A DNA stretch of 64,000 bases from positions 372,001-436,000 of the forward strand of contig NZ_WTYR01000001.1 of the NCBI RefSeq assembly GCF_009827575.1. The letters run 5' to 3'. The notes under the pieces are model-generated. The model worked only from the letters and a program-made list of their open reading frames with translations. It did not search any database and was not told the origin of the DNA. Of this stretch, positions 1 to 7,917 are shown one piece after another. Position 1 is the first letter of the stretch, and each line of letters starts with the position of its first letter. Made by a program: the position numbers and the translations under genes. The DNA is from Alteriqipengyuania halimionae. Lineage in GTDB: Bacteria; Pseudomonadota; Alphaproteobacteria; Sphingomonadales; Sphingomonadaceae.

Positions 1-59
1 AGGGCACCATCGCGCGCCTCCAGATCGCGACCGAATTTCCCGCCCCGCCGGAGACCTGA
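1..59 (+). CDS. C-terminal end of an upstream gene (partial)
   Basis: The frame starting at base 3 is open to the TGA at 57-59 and encodes only 18 residues, ending in an Ala/Pro-rich tail (EFPAPPET). The TGA lies 3 bases before the next ATG, which suggests a shared transcript with the methyltransferase gene. Too little is present to assign a family. Confidence 0.4.
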   Translation, partial: GTIARLQIATEFPAPPET

Positions 60-62
60 GAC

Positions 63-740
63 ATGCTGCCGCGCGAGACCCTGGCCACCGCCCGCATCCC
101 CGATGGCGAGGAATTGACGCTCGTTTCGCACGGGCGCGATTTCATCATCATGCTCGGCCGCGACGAGCTGATGGGCACGCGGATGCAGTTCTCCGAAGAA
201 CAACTCGCGGTGCTGACGCTGGCCGAGCTCGGTGCGAAGGCTCCGCGCGTGTTGATCGGCGGTTATGGTATGGGCTTCACCTATCGCGCCGCGTTAGGTG
301 CCGTGGGCGATAGCGGCGAAGTGGTGGTCGCCGAGATCGTGCCGGAAATTCTCGATTGGGCGAGAGGACCGCTTTCCTCTCTCACCGGTGATAGCCTCGA
401 CCATCCGCGTGGAGAGGTGGTGTTATGCGACGTCGCAGCGCTGATCGACGATGCCAATGATGGCACCACCGGTAAGTTCGATGCGATCCTGCTAGATGTC
501 GATAACGGGCCCGACGGGATCGTGCGCGATCCCAATGACCGCCTCTACACCCGCACGGGTTTGGCCAAGGCGCGCGAGGCGCTCAACCCCGGCGGAATCC
601 TGTCGGTGTGGTCTGCCGCCCCCGATCACAAGTTTACACGGCGGCTGAAGGATGCCGGCTTTCACGTGGACGTGCGTGAAGTGCGGGCGAGGCCCAACAA
701 TAAGGGTCCGCGCCACACGCTCTGGTTCGCGCGCAAATAG
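63..740 (+). CDS. Spermidine synthase-like SAM-dependent methyltransferase fold protein
   Basis: A 225-residue cytoplasmic protein with a Rossmann methyltransferase fold of the spermine/spermidine synthase superfamily. The glycine-rich nucleotide loop GGYGMG is at about residues 66-71, the acidic strand VVAEIVPEI at about 88-96, and the motif ILLDVDNGPDG at about 142-151. The protein is shorter than bona fide spermidine synthases (about 280-300 residues) and lacks their N-terminal beta domain. It therefore resembles the short spermidine-synthase-like proteins common in Sphingomonadales, whose substrate is unknown. The family call is firm; polyamine synthesis is not claimed. The ATG at 63 is 3 bases after the upstream stop, so it is probably the second gene of an operon. 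Confidence 0.8.
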   Translation: MLPRETLATARIPDGEELTLVSHGRDFIIMLGRDELMGTRMQFSEEQLAVLTLAELGAKAPRVLIGGYGMGFTYRAALGAVGDSGEVVVAEIVPEILDWARGPLSSLTGDSLDHPRGEVVLCDVAALIDDANDGTTGKFDAILLDVDNGPDGIVRDPNDRLYTRTGLAKAREALNPGGILSVWSAAPDHKFTRRLKDAGFHVDVREVRARPNNKGPRHTLWFARK

Positions 741-809
741 GCCTTCACTCTGGCGTCGAAGGGCAAATCTCCCTAGCCTCCCCGCAAAGCAATCCGGCGC
801 GAGGGGACG

Positions 810-2945
810 ATGGCCAAACGTATACAGGGGCAGCTCATAGGTGCTGCGGCGATCGCTACCGGTTTGCTGGCAGCGACACCTGTAAGCGCAAGCAGCGATA
901 TGGGCTGCTACTTCTCCGTCTCGCTCGAAAACGCGACTTCGACGTGCAGCAACACCGCTGCGATCGCGCCGGGCAACGATAGCCGGGTCAATCTCATCCT
1001 GCTGATCCGTGATGCGCGCGGCCTCCGGCCGATGCCGACAAGCCGCCCGGAGCCGGGGCCGTGGAGCGAGTTCGATTCGACCCATTTCGGCCTCGACGAT
1101 ATCTGGCAGGCCTATTGGCCACGCAAGGAGGAAGAGGACGGGGATAGATACGGGGCGTTTGGCGGTTCGCGCTGCCAGAGCCTGGAAAGCGGCACCGCCG
1201 CGTTCACTTCGGCACTCGAGGCGGCAGGGGGCGTACTTGCACCGGTCCAACGCTCACTCATCAAAGGTCGCGACGCGCTTGGTGCGACCTGCGCTGCCGA
1301 CGCCAGGGCGGGCCGCGCAGGGCTGGAATTCTATGTGCCATCGCGGGGCGTTGCCAATGCGTTCTATCGTTACCTCGTGGCGTCGAACGCGTTCTACGCC
1401 GGAGAGTGGAACCTGGCGCGGCGCGCCTATCGCAGCCTGACGAAGTCCGACGATCCGTGGGTGCGCGAAACCGCGCTCTATATGCTCGGACGCGTCGACA
1501 TCAATGCAGCGCAGGATGGCGCCTTCGGCCAATGGGGTGATTTCCTGGGGGCGGCCAAGGCCAACACTGCCGAAGCCGAGCGGGCGGGGCGGTTGTTCGA
1601 CCTCTATCTCTCGGCCTATCCGGACGGCCGCTATGCGAAATCGGCGCGCGGCCTGAAACGACGCGGCATGTGGCTGGCGGGCCAGCGCAAGGCGCTTACG
1701 CATACTTATGCCGAGGCGATGGCAACGCTCGATCCGGCCAGCAGCGATTTCTCCCGTATGCTCGACGAGATCGATAATATCGTTCTGCGGGATGGCGAGA
1801 TGGTAGAGGCGTTGGTCGATCCGTTGCTCCTGGCCACGCGCGATCTCATGCGGATGCGGCGTTTCCCGGGCTCGGAGAGCGATGAGGGAGACGATCTGAT
1901 CTCCACTGCCGTGCTCGCCGCGCAAGCGCCGCTCTTCGAGGGGCGGCGAGAGCTCTTCACCTTTCTCCAGGCCAATCACGCCTATTACGTCGCGCGCGAT
2001 GATGGTCGCGTGCTCGAGCTCATTCCCGATGCCGCGCGGCCGGACAGCTACGATGCGCTTGCATTCAGCCGACAGGTTCTGCGCGGACAGGCGCTCGCTC
2101 GGCGTGGAGATCGCAACGAGGCTGCCTTCTGGCGCGACCTCATCAACGGGGCCGAGCCGGTGTATCAACGACCGCTGGCTGAACTTGGCCTCGCACTGAA
2201 CTACGAACGTAACGGACAGCTCGACAAGGTCTTCGCCGCCAGATCGCCGATCACCGATAGCTTCATCCGCACGACTTTGCTGCGCGATAGCGCCGGACCG
2301 GAGATCCTGCGCGCAGCGGTCCGCGATGCCAGTTTGCCAGCGTCGGAACGACGCACTGCGCTCAGAGCACTTCTATGGAAGGATCTTTCTCGCGGCCATT
2401 ACGCCGCATTCGTCGCCGACCATGAACTGCTGCAAGGGTTCGCGAAGGACGCGCCGTTCGACGAGGAAACGTATACCGGGGAGCGCTATCCGTTGGACGA
2501 GTTTCGCTCTGGAAGATGGTCGGAAGAGTATGAATGTCCGGCCATCGTGACAACCGCTGCCACGCTAGCGCGCAATCCTAACGATGTTCACGCAATGCTC
2601 TGCCTCGGCGATTTCTATCGCCTCAACGGCTTCGTGATGGATGCAGGCCGTTATGAAAACAGCCCGCCAGGCGCACCGCGCGAACTCGGTGACGGGCCGG
2701 ACGCTTTTCCGGGCGCGCTTATCCCGCGCCAGGCGCTGTACCAGCAGGTGATCGCCCATCGCTCCGCCAAGTCCGCGGACCGAGCCTATGCGCTGTATCG
2801 CGCTGTGCGCTGCTATGCGCCGACCGGCAGTAACGATTGCGGCGGCAAGGACGTTGCACAGAGCCAACGCAGGGCCTGGTTCCACGAACTCAAGACACGG
2901 TATACGGACAGTCGATGGGCCAGAGAGCTCAAATACTATTGGTAA
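810..2945 (+). CDS. Unrecognised exported protein, 711 residues
   Basis: The start has a good ribosome site (gagggg, 6 bases upstream). The first ~29 residues form a Sec signal peptide (basic MAKR, hydrophobic LIGAAAIATGLLAA, then AxA-type cleavage at VSASS). The rest is helical, Ala/Arg-rich and soluble-looking, with helical pairs such as EWNLARRAYRSLTKSDDPWV and a repeated 'YxLGRxxxNxAQ' style that suggests TPR/Sel1-like solenoid repeats. Periplasmic location is inferred. No enzymatic motif is visible. Its 3' end overlaps the lipoprotein gene by 31 bases, so the two are probably made together and may act together at the envelope. I do not recognise the family. Confidence 0.7.
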   Translation: MAKRIQGQLIGAAAIATGLLAATPVSASSDMGCYFSVSLENATSTCSNTAAIAPGNDSRVNLILLIRDARGLRPMPTSRPEPGPWSEFDSTHFGLDDIWQAYWPRKEEEDGDRYGAFGGSRCQSLESGTAAFTSALEAAGGVLAPVQRSLIKGRDALGATCAADARAGRAGLEFYVPSRGVANAFYRYLVASNAFYAGEWNLARRAYRSLTKSDDPWVRETALYMLGRVDINAAQDGAFGQWGDFLGAAKANTAEAERAGRLFDLYLSAYPDGRYAKSARGLKRRGMWLAGQRKALTHTYAEAMATLDPASSDFSRMLDEIDNIVLRDGEMVEALVDPLLLATRDLMRMRRFPGSESDEGDDLISTAVLAAQAPLFEGRRELFTFLQANHAYYVARDDGRVLELIPDAARPDSYDALAFSRQVLRGQALARRGDRNEAAFWRDLINGAEPVYQRPLAELGLALNYERNGQLDKVFAARSPITDSFIRTTLLRDSAGPEILRAAVRDASLPASERRTALRALLWKDLSRGHYAAFVADHELLQGFAKDAPFDEETYTGERYPLDEFRSGRWSEEYECPAIVTTAATLARNPNDVHAMLCLGDFYRLNGFVMDAGRYENSPPGAPRELGDGPDAFPGALIPRQALYQQVIAHRSAKSADRAYALYRAVRCYAPTGSNDCGGKDVAQSQRRAWFHELKTRYTDSRWARELKYYW

Positions 2946-3625
2946 TGTGGGCAGTGCTCGGGCTCGCGGCCTGCGAGGCGCAAGAGCCCCGTACGCTCGA
3001 ACCCGACAGCTACTTCCTGTGGGCTGGCGTTCCGCCACCGCTACGTCTCGAAAGCGCGCAAAGCGTCTATGTTTTGGCGGGGGAAGTGCGCAGGGACAGC
3101 CCCGATGATCTCGTAATGCTACGCGAGCCGCCGCGCGTGGCCGGCCCGAAGATATGGCTGGTCGTGCGCGCCGAGACGCTCGATTGGGGCGAGAACGTCT
3201 ATCGCCGCCTCGACCAGGAGATCGCGCGTTGGAGCCGGAGCAGCAATCTGGTTGGGATACAAATCGATTTCGATTCGGGCACGAAGAGACTTGATCGCTA
3301 CGGCGATTTCCTGCGCACCTTCCGCCGTGACCATCTCCCAGAGGGCTATCGCCTATCGATCACGGGCTTGCTCGACTGGAGCGCGCACGGCGATCCCGCT
3401 GCACTGGCTGATCTGGCCGACACAATCGATGAGGTCGTCGTGCAGACCTATCAAGGAAGACGCACGATCCCGGATTATGAGCGCTATCTCGCCAGCCTCA
3501 AGGATTTGTCGCTCCCCTACAGGATCGGCGTGGTCGAGGATGGCGAATGGATCGCGCCGGGCTGGCTTGTCGAAGATCCGGACTATCTCGGAACGGTGAT
3601 TTTCCTCACGCGCGCCGCGAACTAG
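2915..3625 (+). CDS. DUF3142 family lipoprotein
   Basis: The frame is open further upstream, but the ATG at 2915 is chosen because it starts directly with a lipoprotein signal (MGQRAQILLVMWAVLGLAAC; lipobox LAAC, mature Cys at residue 20). This gives 236 residues. The body has the DUF3142 pattern: FLWAGVP near the start, GIQIDFDSGT in the middle, then LSITGLLDW and VVVQTYQGR, ending in a beta strand GTVIFL. These resemble a glycoside-hydrolase-like TIM barrel with conserved acidic residues, but no activity is established for this protein. It begins inside the preceding gene (31-base overlap), implying translational coupling. Confidence 0.75.
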   Translation: MGQRAQILLVMWAVLGLAACEAQEPRTLEPDSYFLWAGVPPPLRLESAQSVYVLAGEVRRDSPDDLVMLREPPRVAGPKIWLVVRAETLDWGENVYRRLDQEIARWSRSSNLVGIQIDFDSGTKRLDRYGDFLRTFRRDHLPEGYRLSITGLLDWSAHGDPAALADLADTIDEVVVQTYQGRRTIPDYERYLASLKDLSLPYRIGVVEDGEWIAPGWLVEDPDYLGTVIFLTRAAN

Positions 3626-3628
3626 CCT

Positions 3629-4162
3629 TCACCCCTCGAACATCGGCCCGGCCGGATTGCCCATGTAATCGCGCTTCGACAGCGGCACGCCCTTCATCCG
3701 CAGGATGTCGTAGAAGGTCGTCGCGTGGAACTGGAAATTGGGCATATTGAAGCCCAGCAGGAAGCGTTCGCCTGGCAGAGTAAAACGTGTCTCACCGCCA
3801 AGTACGAAATTCACCTCGCGATTGGCGATCGCATCGATCTCCTGCGGAGTCGCTGCGGCGAGCCTCTCTTCGGCATCAGCAATCAAACTGCGCATTTCGT
3901 CCCAGCTTTCCGGGATCGCGGTAAAGTCCGGCGTGAACGCTCCGTCGGCCAGCTGGTCGAGCGCATACGCGCTGTGCATCCAGCATGCGCGGATATGCCA
4001 GGGTAGCGGCCACATATCGTCGGCCAATCTTGCTTCGAGCAGGTTGGCGTCCGTGCAGTCGCTCGAAGCGACCAGTTCTTCCGCCTTGGCGATCACGCCG
4101 GGCAATGCGCCGAGCAATTGGCGAAGCGTAGGAACGATGGCGTCGTAGAGGGTGAAGGACAT
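3629..4162 (-). CDS. DUF1993 domain protein
   Basis: A 177-residue cytoplasmic protein. The opening MSFTLYDAIVPTLRQLLGAL, a central WPLPWHIRACW, and the ending FQFHATTFYDILRMKGVPLSKRDY are typical of DUF1993, a helical-bundle family related to the DinB/YfiT metal-binding fold. His residues in the W-x-x-x-H and F-H-x-T motifs could bind metal, as in DinB-like proteins, but this is inference. It converges with the DUF3142 lipoprotein gene (stops 3 bases apart) and lies downstream of gcrA, separated by a terminator, so it is probably transcribed separately. Confidence 0.8.
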   Translation of the reverse strand: MSFTLYDAIVPTLRQLLGALPGVIAKAEELVASSDCTDANLLEARLADDMWPLPWHIRACWMHSAYALDQLADGAFTPDFTAIPESWDEMRSLIADAEERLAAATPQEIDAIANREVNFVLGGETRFTLPGERFLLGFNMPNFQFHATTFYDILRMKGVPLSKRDYMGNPAGPMFEG

Positions 4163-4174
4163 GGCTCTCTCCCA

Positions 4175-4209
4175 GAAAAAAAGGGCCCGCCGATCTGCAC
4201 CGGCAGGCC
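4175..4209 (-). terminator. Rho-independent terminator of gcrA
   Basis: On the minus strand a 9-bp GC stem (GGCCTGCCG with CGGCGGGCC, one G-T pair) with an 8-base loop is followed by C and seven T. It lies 18 bases after the gcrA stop and before the DUF1993 gene. Confidence 0.8.
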
Positions 4210-4227
4210 ACTAAATACCGTCTAGGC

Positions 4228-4938
4228 TCAGCGCACCCGTGGGCCGCCGAACGGCAGCGGGGGCGGGGGCCGGCGCGCGCCACGCGGCAGCTGCGCCTGA
4301 TAGGCCCGACCGCAGTGCTCGACGCAATAGGGGAAGCCCGGGTTCACCTTGGTCCCGCAGAAATGGAAGTCGGGCTCGCCGGGATGGCCCATCGGCCAGC
4401 GGCAGATGCGATCGTTCAAGTCGAGCAATGTCGTCTTGTCGGCGATTTCAGGGCTCGGCTTGGCCGGAACGCGGCGGCGGGGCGGGGCTGGCGGGATCGG
4501 TGCCTGCTGGTCGCCCGGACCCTGGCGCAGGAAGCCGCCGGGGCCGTAGGATACGATCTTGGGCAGGTCGGGCGCTCGATTGGGGATTGGCTGCGATTGG
4601 CCGCCCTCGGTTGGCTTCGCGGTAATCGGGGCCGGAGTGGGCACGGGGGCAGGGGCCGGCACGGGATCGGGTTTGGGCGGCTGCTTGGTCGTGGGCGCAG
4701 CCTTCTTCGCCGGAGCCGCCTTCTTGGCTGCTGGCTTGGCGGCCGCCTTCTTCTTGGCAGGCTTGTCGTTTGCCTTGACCGGCGAGGGGCGCGACTTGAG
4801 GCCAAGGCGGTGTGCCTTGCCGATCACCGCATTGCGCGACACGCCGCCCAGTTCGTCGGCGATCTGCGAGGCGGTCGATCCGCCCTCCCACATCTTCTTG
4901 AGCGTGGCGATGCGTTCGTCGGTCCAACTGACTGCCAT
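4228..4938 (-). CDS. gcrA: GcrA cell-cycle regulator
   Basis: A 236-residue DNA-binding regulator. In Caulobacter, GcrA binds sigma-70 RNA polymerase and activates methylated cell-cycle promoters. Residues 4-48 form the typical N-terminal helix-turn-helix (SWTDERIATLKKMW ... ASQIADELG ... SRNAVIGKAHRLGL). Residues ~51-165 are a long Lys/Ala/Pro-rich linker. The C-terminal polymerase-binding part has four cysteines (C179, C194, C205, C209) around ICRWPMG, FCG and YCVEHC. The linker is longer than in the ~170-residue Caulobacter protein, as is usual in sphingomonads. It diverges from the ABC permease gene, with 76 bases between the starts. Confidence 0.95.
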   Translation of the reverse strand: MAVSWTDERIATLKKMWEGGSTASQIADELGGVSRNAVIGKAHRLGLKSRPSPVKANDKPAKKKAAAKPAAKKAAPAKKAAPTTKQPPKPDPVPAPAPVPTPAPITAKPTEGGQSQPIPNRAPDLPKIVSYGPGGFLRQGPGDQQAPIPPAPPRRRVPAKPSPEIADKTTLLDLNDRICRWPMGHPGEPDFHFCGTKVNPGFPYCVEHCGRAYQAQLPRGARRPPPPLPFGGPRVR

Positions 4939-5014
4939 GAAAATCCCATATCCTGCGCTGCGCGATCGGGCGCGCAGCTTGTGTTCGTCTCGGCGCGCGG
5001 TTAGTCGCGTGCCT

Positions 5015-5893
5015 ATGTCCTCCCAATCCGCGACAACCCAGCCGGTTTCCGTCGATCGACCAGAAGCGGCACAAGCTGCATTTCCCGAGCGGGGAGTCCC
5101 GCAGATCGGCCGGGTGAACCGGCGCGGTCTGTGGACGCTCTATATGAAGGAGGTGCGCCGTTTCTTCAAGGTGCAGACGCAGACGATCTGGGCCCCGGCG
5201 CTCACGACCCTGCTGTTCCTCGTGATCTTCACCGTGGCGTTCGGCCGATCGGACCGCGAAATCCTCGGTGTGAACTTCGCCACCTTCGTTGCCCCCGGCC
5301 TGATCGCGATGGGGATGATGAACAACGCCTTCGCCAATTCGAGCTTCGGTCTGCTGGTAGGCAAGATCCAGGGCACGATCGTCGATTACATGATGCCGCC
5401 GTTGTCCGAGGCCGAGATGATGGTCGCGATCGTGGGCGCGGCGATGACGCGCGCGGTTCTGGTTGGCGGCGCTGTTGCACTGGCGATGGCGTTCTATCCC
5501 GGCGTCGAGCTATCGGCCGAACACCCGTGGGCAATCGCCTGGTTCGGGCTGATGGGCGCGCTGATGCTGAGCCTTGCCGGCCTGATCACGAGCATGTGGG
5601 CCGAGAAGTTCGACCATAACGCGGCGGTGACCAATTTCATCATCTCGCCGATGACGCTGCTGTCGGGCACGTTCTACACGATCCACAATCTCTCGCCGCT
5701 GTTCCAGGGGATCAGCCGCGCGAACCCGTTCTTTTACGTAATCTCGGGCTTCCGCTATGGCTTCCTCGGGCAGAGCGATATCGGCGACGCCGCGCATGTT
5801 CTGTGGGCTTCGCTGGGCCTGCTCGCGTTCAATGCGGTGCTGGGTTACGTGACCTATCGCCTGCTCAAGAGCGGTTGGAAGATCCGCTCCTGA
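5015..5893 (+). CDS. ABC-2 type transporter permease
   Basis: A 292-residue inner-membrane protein of the ABC-2 permease class (NodJ/YadH-like exporters). The cytoplasmic N-terminus carries the family signature WTLYMKEVRRFFKVQTQTIW, followed by about six membrane segments (e.g. LTTLLFLVIFTVAFG, AVLVGGAVALAMAF, LMLSLAGLITSMW, LLAFNAVLGYV). The conserved MTLLSGTFY-x-I..L-P loop is present. The frame is open to 4559, but that stretch is antisense to gcrA, so the ATG at 5015 is chosen. No ATP-binding subunit is adjacent, so its ATPase partner must be encoded elsewhere. Substrate unknown. Confidence 0.88.
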   Translation: MSSQSATTQPVSVDRPEAAQAAFPERGVPQIGRVNRRGLWTLYMKEVRRFFKVQTQTIWAPALTTLLFLVIFTVAFGRSDREILGVNFATFVAPGLIAMGMMNNAFANSSFGLLVGKIQGTIVDYMMPPLSEAEMMVAIVGAAMTRAVLVGGAVALAMAFYPGVELSAEHPWAIAWFGLMGALMLSLAGLITSMWAEKFDHNAAVTNFIISPMTLLSGTFYTIHNLSPLFQGISRANPFFYVISGFRYGFLGQSDIGDAAHVLWASLGLLAFNAVLGYVTYRLLKSGWKIRS

Positions 5894-5926
5894 TCGGCCG
5901 ATGCTTGGATCCGCGATGACGTCTGA

Positions 5927-6310
5927 TCAGTGCGTCATCGAACGGCGCAGGCGATATCGGCTGCCCGTGAATTCTTCGAAGATTTCGGCGACATTGGGAT
6001 GGTCCACCGGGCCGCTGTCGCCATCGAAGACCAGATTCTGCTGGCTGACATAGGCGACGTAGCTGCTGTCCTCGTTCTCGGCGAGGAGATGGTAGAACGG
6101 CTGGTCCTTGTCCGGACGAATGTTCTCGGGGATCGCCTCGTACCATTCGTCGCTATTGGCGAAGACGGGATCGATATCGAACACAACCCCGCGAAAATCG
6201 AACAGGCGATGGCGCAGGACGTCACCGATGGCGTAGCGGGAGGCATTGCGCATCGGGGCGTCGACACTGCGACCGGCCTGGGGCGAGAAGAAGATGGAAC
6301 GACCACTCAT
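5927..6310 (-). CDS. hspQ: Heat-shock protein HspQ
   Basis: A 127-residue (or 108-residue, see below) small cytoplasmic protein of the HspQ/YccV family, known in enterobacteria as an adaptor for Lon protease and a regulator of DnaA stability. Diagnostic features are YAIGDVLRHRLFDFRGVVFDIDP, the WYEAIPEN motif, QPFYHLLAEN and YVAYVSQQNL. The ATG at 6310 adds 19 residues not seen in most homologues; an internal ATG at 6253 would give the usual length and begins just before the conserved region. Neither has a strong ribosome site. It converges with the ABC permease gene. Confidence 0.9.
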   Translation of the reverse strand: MSGRSIFFSPQAGRSVDAPMRNASRYAIGDVLRHRLFDFRGVVFDIDPVFANSDEWYEAIPENIRPDKDQPFYHLLAENEDSSYVAYVSQQNLVFDGDSGPVDHPNVAEIFEEFTGSRYRLRRSMTH

Positions 6311-6477
6311 GGGGGCGAATATAGGAACGGGCCTGCCGCCCTACAATGAAGCCGGTCGGCCCATCCCCCGAAAAGCGGCATTCCGGCGCAAAACGGGGTT
6401 GGCAAGCAGGCCGCCTTGGGCTAACCGCGCCGCTTCGTTCGACCGGGCGCTTTCGCGCTTCAGGCAGAGCCCTTCGC

Positions 6478-6567
<90 letters not shown>

Positions 6568-6694
6568 CCGGCTCTGAGCGAAGTATGGCACAGTCAGCGC
6601 CACCCTCCGTCGGCCAGGAATATCCGCCTCCACGCGAGGACTTGTCTCCGGCACAAGAACGCAGCGGCGCCTCGCTCCGTCGCGATTGAAGGCA

Positions 6695-6736
6695 GAAATT
6701 CAGCTGAAAGGTACGTAAACACTAATCGACTTTCGG
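6695..6736 (-). repeat. RAYT-end repeat, copy A (inverted)
   Basis: Read on the minus strand this 42-base unit covers the last codons of the broken RAYT gene (P-K-V-D-stop) and continues into GTTTACGTACC(T)TTCA. It matches copies B (7391-7433) and C (9234-9276) in opposite orientation. Shared core: CCGAAA, AATT/GATT, GTTTACG(C/T)ACCT and TCA, then AATTTC/TAATTC. Copies A and B thus face outward on either side of the transposase gene. Confidence 0.75.
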
Positions 6737-7367
6737 TTTCGGCCCGCGTTTGCCGGGGAGGAGAGGGAGGCCCGTTCTTGCGGCCATATCCTCCAGCCAT
6801 TCCTGCGAGCCGATCGGGCGCCCGAGCGTTTCGGCCTTTCTCAGCGCAGCATAGGTGAGTGCCTCGTCGAAATCCTTTCCCAGGAATGCCCTGAAGTCGC
6901 CGGCCCGCTCGAGCGCAGGCGCGGTGCGCACGACACGATCGTCGGTTTCCGCGAAATGCGCGCGCACGCTGGACCATGGCCAATCGTGCGCGCACCGGAT
7001 TGAGCGCGACATACCGCAGCGCGGCGCAAAGATGCTGCTCGTCCATCGCTACCGATGAGAACCTACCCTGCCACAAGTGCCCGGTTACCCGCAGCCTTGC
7101 GTTTATATAGCCGGTGTAGTGGCGGTGGACATGGCGGAAGGTGCGGCCCAGCCCGTCTTCATCGCGCGGCACCGCGATGATGTGCACATGATTGGGCAAA
7201 AGGCAGTAGGATCAAATCTGCACACCGTATCGCTCGCCCGCGTCAGCCAGGAGATCGAGATAGAGTGCGTAGTCGCCTTCCTCGAAGAAGGTTTTTTCGC
7301 GCCGGTTGCCTCGCTGGGTGACATGGTGCGGGACGCCGGGGGGAACCATTCGTGGGAGACGAGGCAT
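6722..7367 (-). pseudogene. Broken REP-associated tyrosine transposase (RAYT, IS200/Y1 family)
   Basis: Read from ATG 7367 the protein begins MPRLPRMVPPGVPHHVTQRG, the classic RAYT start. It passes GNRREKTFFEEGDYALYLDLL and reaches GVQI, where a TGA stands where the family normally has Trp (I-W-S-Y-C). After this stop come PNHVHII (the HUH-type metal-binding H-V-H), the Tyr-containing RHYTGYIN and VALNPVRA. A second lesion follows near 6980: a frameshifting deletion joins NPVRA to DWPWSSVRAHF in another frame, which runs on to LPGKRGPKPKVD and the TAG at 6722. In an intact protein these parts form one ~230-residue single-strand nuclease. Two independent lesions make this a pseudogene. Confidence 0.85.
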
Positions 7368-7390
7368 TGCCGAAGAATATCCCGGCGCAG

Positions 7391-7433
7391 CCGAAAGTCA
7401 ATTTAGGGGTTTACGCACCTGTCACCGTAATTC
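7391..7433 (+). repeat. RAYT-end repeat, copy B
   Basis: A 43-base unit 24 bases upstream of the RAYT start codon, inverted relative to copy A. It shares CGAAA-(3)-AATTT-(3)-GGTTTACGCACCTGTCA-(C/G)-CGTAATTC with copy C, about 35 of 42 positions. The CCGAAAGTCAATT part resembles a RAYT C-terminal coding end. Confidence 0.75.
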
Positions 7434-7507
7434 GTTTCTGCCGACAGCGGTGTATTCGTTCTGATTGTTCGCCGTACAGTTCGTCCTTCGCCGCGAATTA
7501 GGTATTG

Positions 7508-7541
7508 TGTCCCCGGAATTTTCATGTCCCCGGAATTTTCA
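7508..7541. repeat. Two tandem copies of a 17-bp unit
   Basis: TGTCCCCGGAATTTTCA occurs at 7508-7524 and again, identical, at 7525-7541, in non-coding DNA between repeat copy B and the first putative immunity gene. Similar CCCCGGAATT strings accompany RAYT elements in other bacteria (from memory). Confidence 0.8.
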
Positions 7542-7608
7542 ATGCCCGAGAACTATATTTCAAAATCTAACAGACTATTTTGCATAGCCGCTCACCTAAG
7601 ATCGAAAT

Positions 7609-7917
7609 CTAAGGGTGCCCACCCCTCGATTTTGCAAGTTCGTGAAATCGAGAACAATCTACTGCTCCTATTCCAAAAATTTCCAAAAAACGTGATTTTA
7701 TAGTTGAGGCAATTTTTTGCTGCCCTGAACTGTAGTTATTTGGATTGCTATCGTCAGAAATCATTGCCCACTCTGTAAATTGGCGTGCAGTCATCGTCCC
7801 TGAGGTCGGGATAATATGCAATACATTTATATGGTCCCCACGTTCAGAACGTCCGGTTAGCCCCTGCGTTACAAATACCTCATCCAAAAGTTTTTCGACC
7901 TGTATATACTCCATCAT
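7609..7917 (-). CDS. Putative immunity protein of the first Rhs tip
   Basis: A 102-residue, unrecognised soluble protein. Its ATG follows the Rhs stop directly (TAA then ATG ATG GAG), which is the position and coupling expected for a polymorphic-toxin immunity gene. Composition differs from the chromosome: it is AT-rich with A/T-ended codons. Visible features are an acidic amphipathic start (YIQVEKLLDEVFV), a central SGTMTARQFTEWAMIS, and a helical C-terminus (SRFLEIFGIG). No membrane segment or signal peptide is seen, so a cytoplasmic partner toxin is expected. Function is inferred from context only. Confidence 0.6.
   Translation of the reverse strand: MMEYIQVEKLLDEVFVTQGLTGRSERGDHINVLHIIPTSGTMTARQFTEWAMISDDSNPNNYSSGQQKIASTIKSRFLEIFGIGAVDCSRFHELAKSRGGHP

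Noticed and set aside
492-1250. 252-residue minus-strand frame across the methyltransferase/exported-protein junction
   Set aside because: It spans two plus-strand genes with good starts; no motif.
4559-5014. Upstream extension of the ABC permease frame
   Set aside because: It is antisense to gcrA and has no permease similarity; translation from ATG 5015 gives the normal family start.
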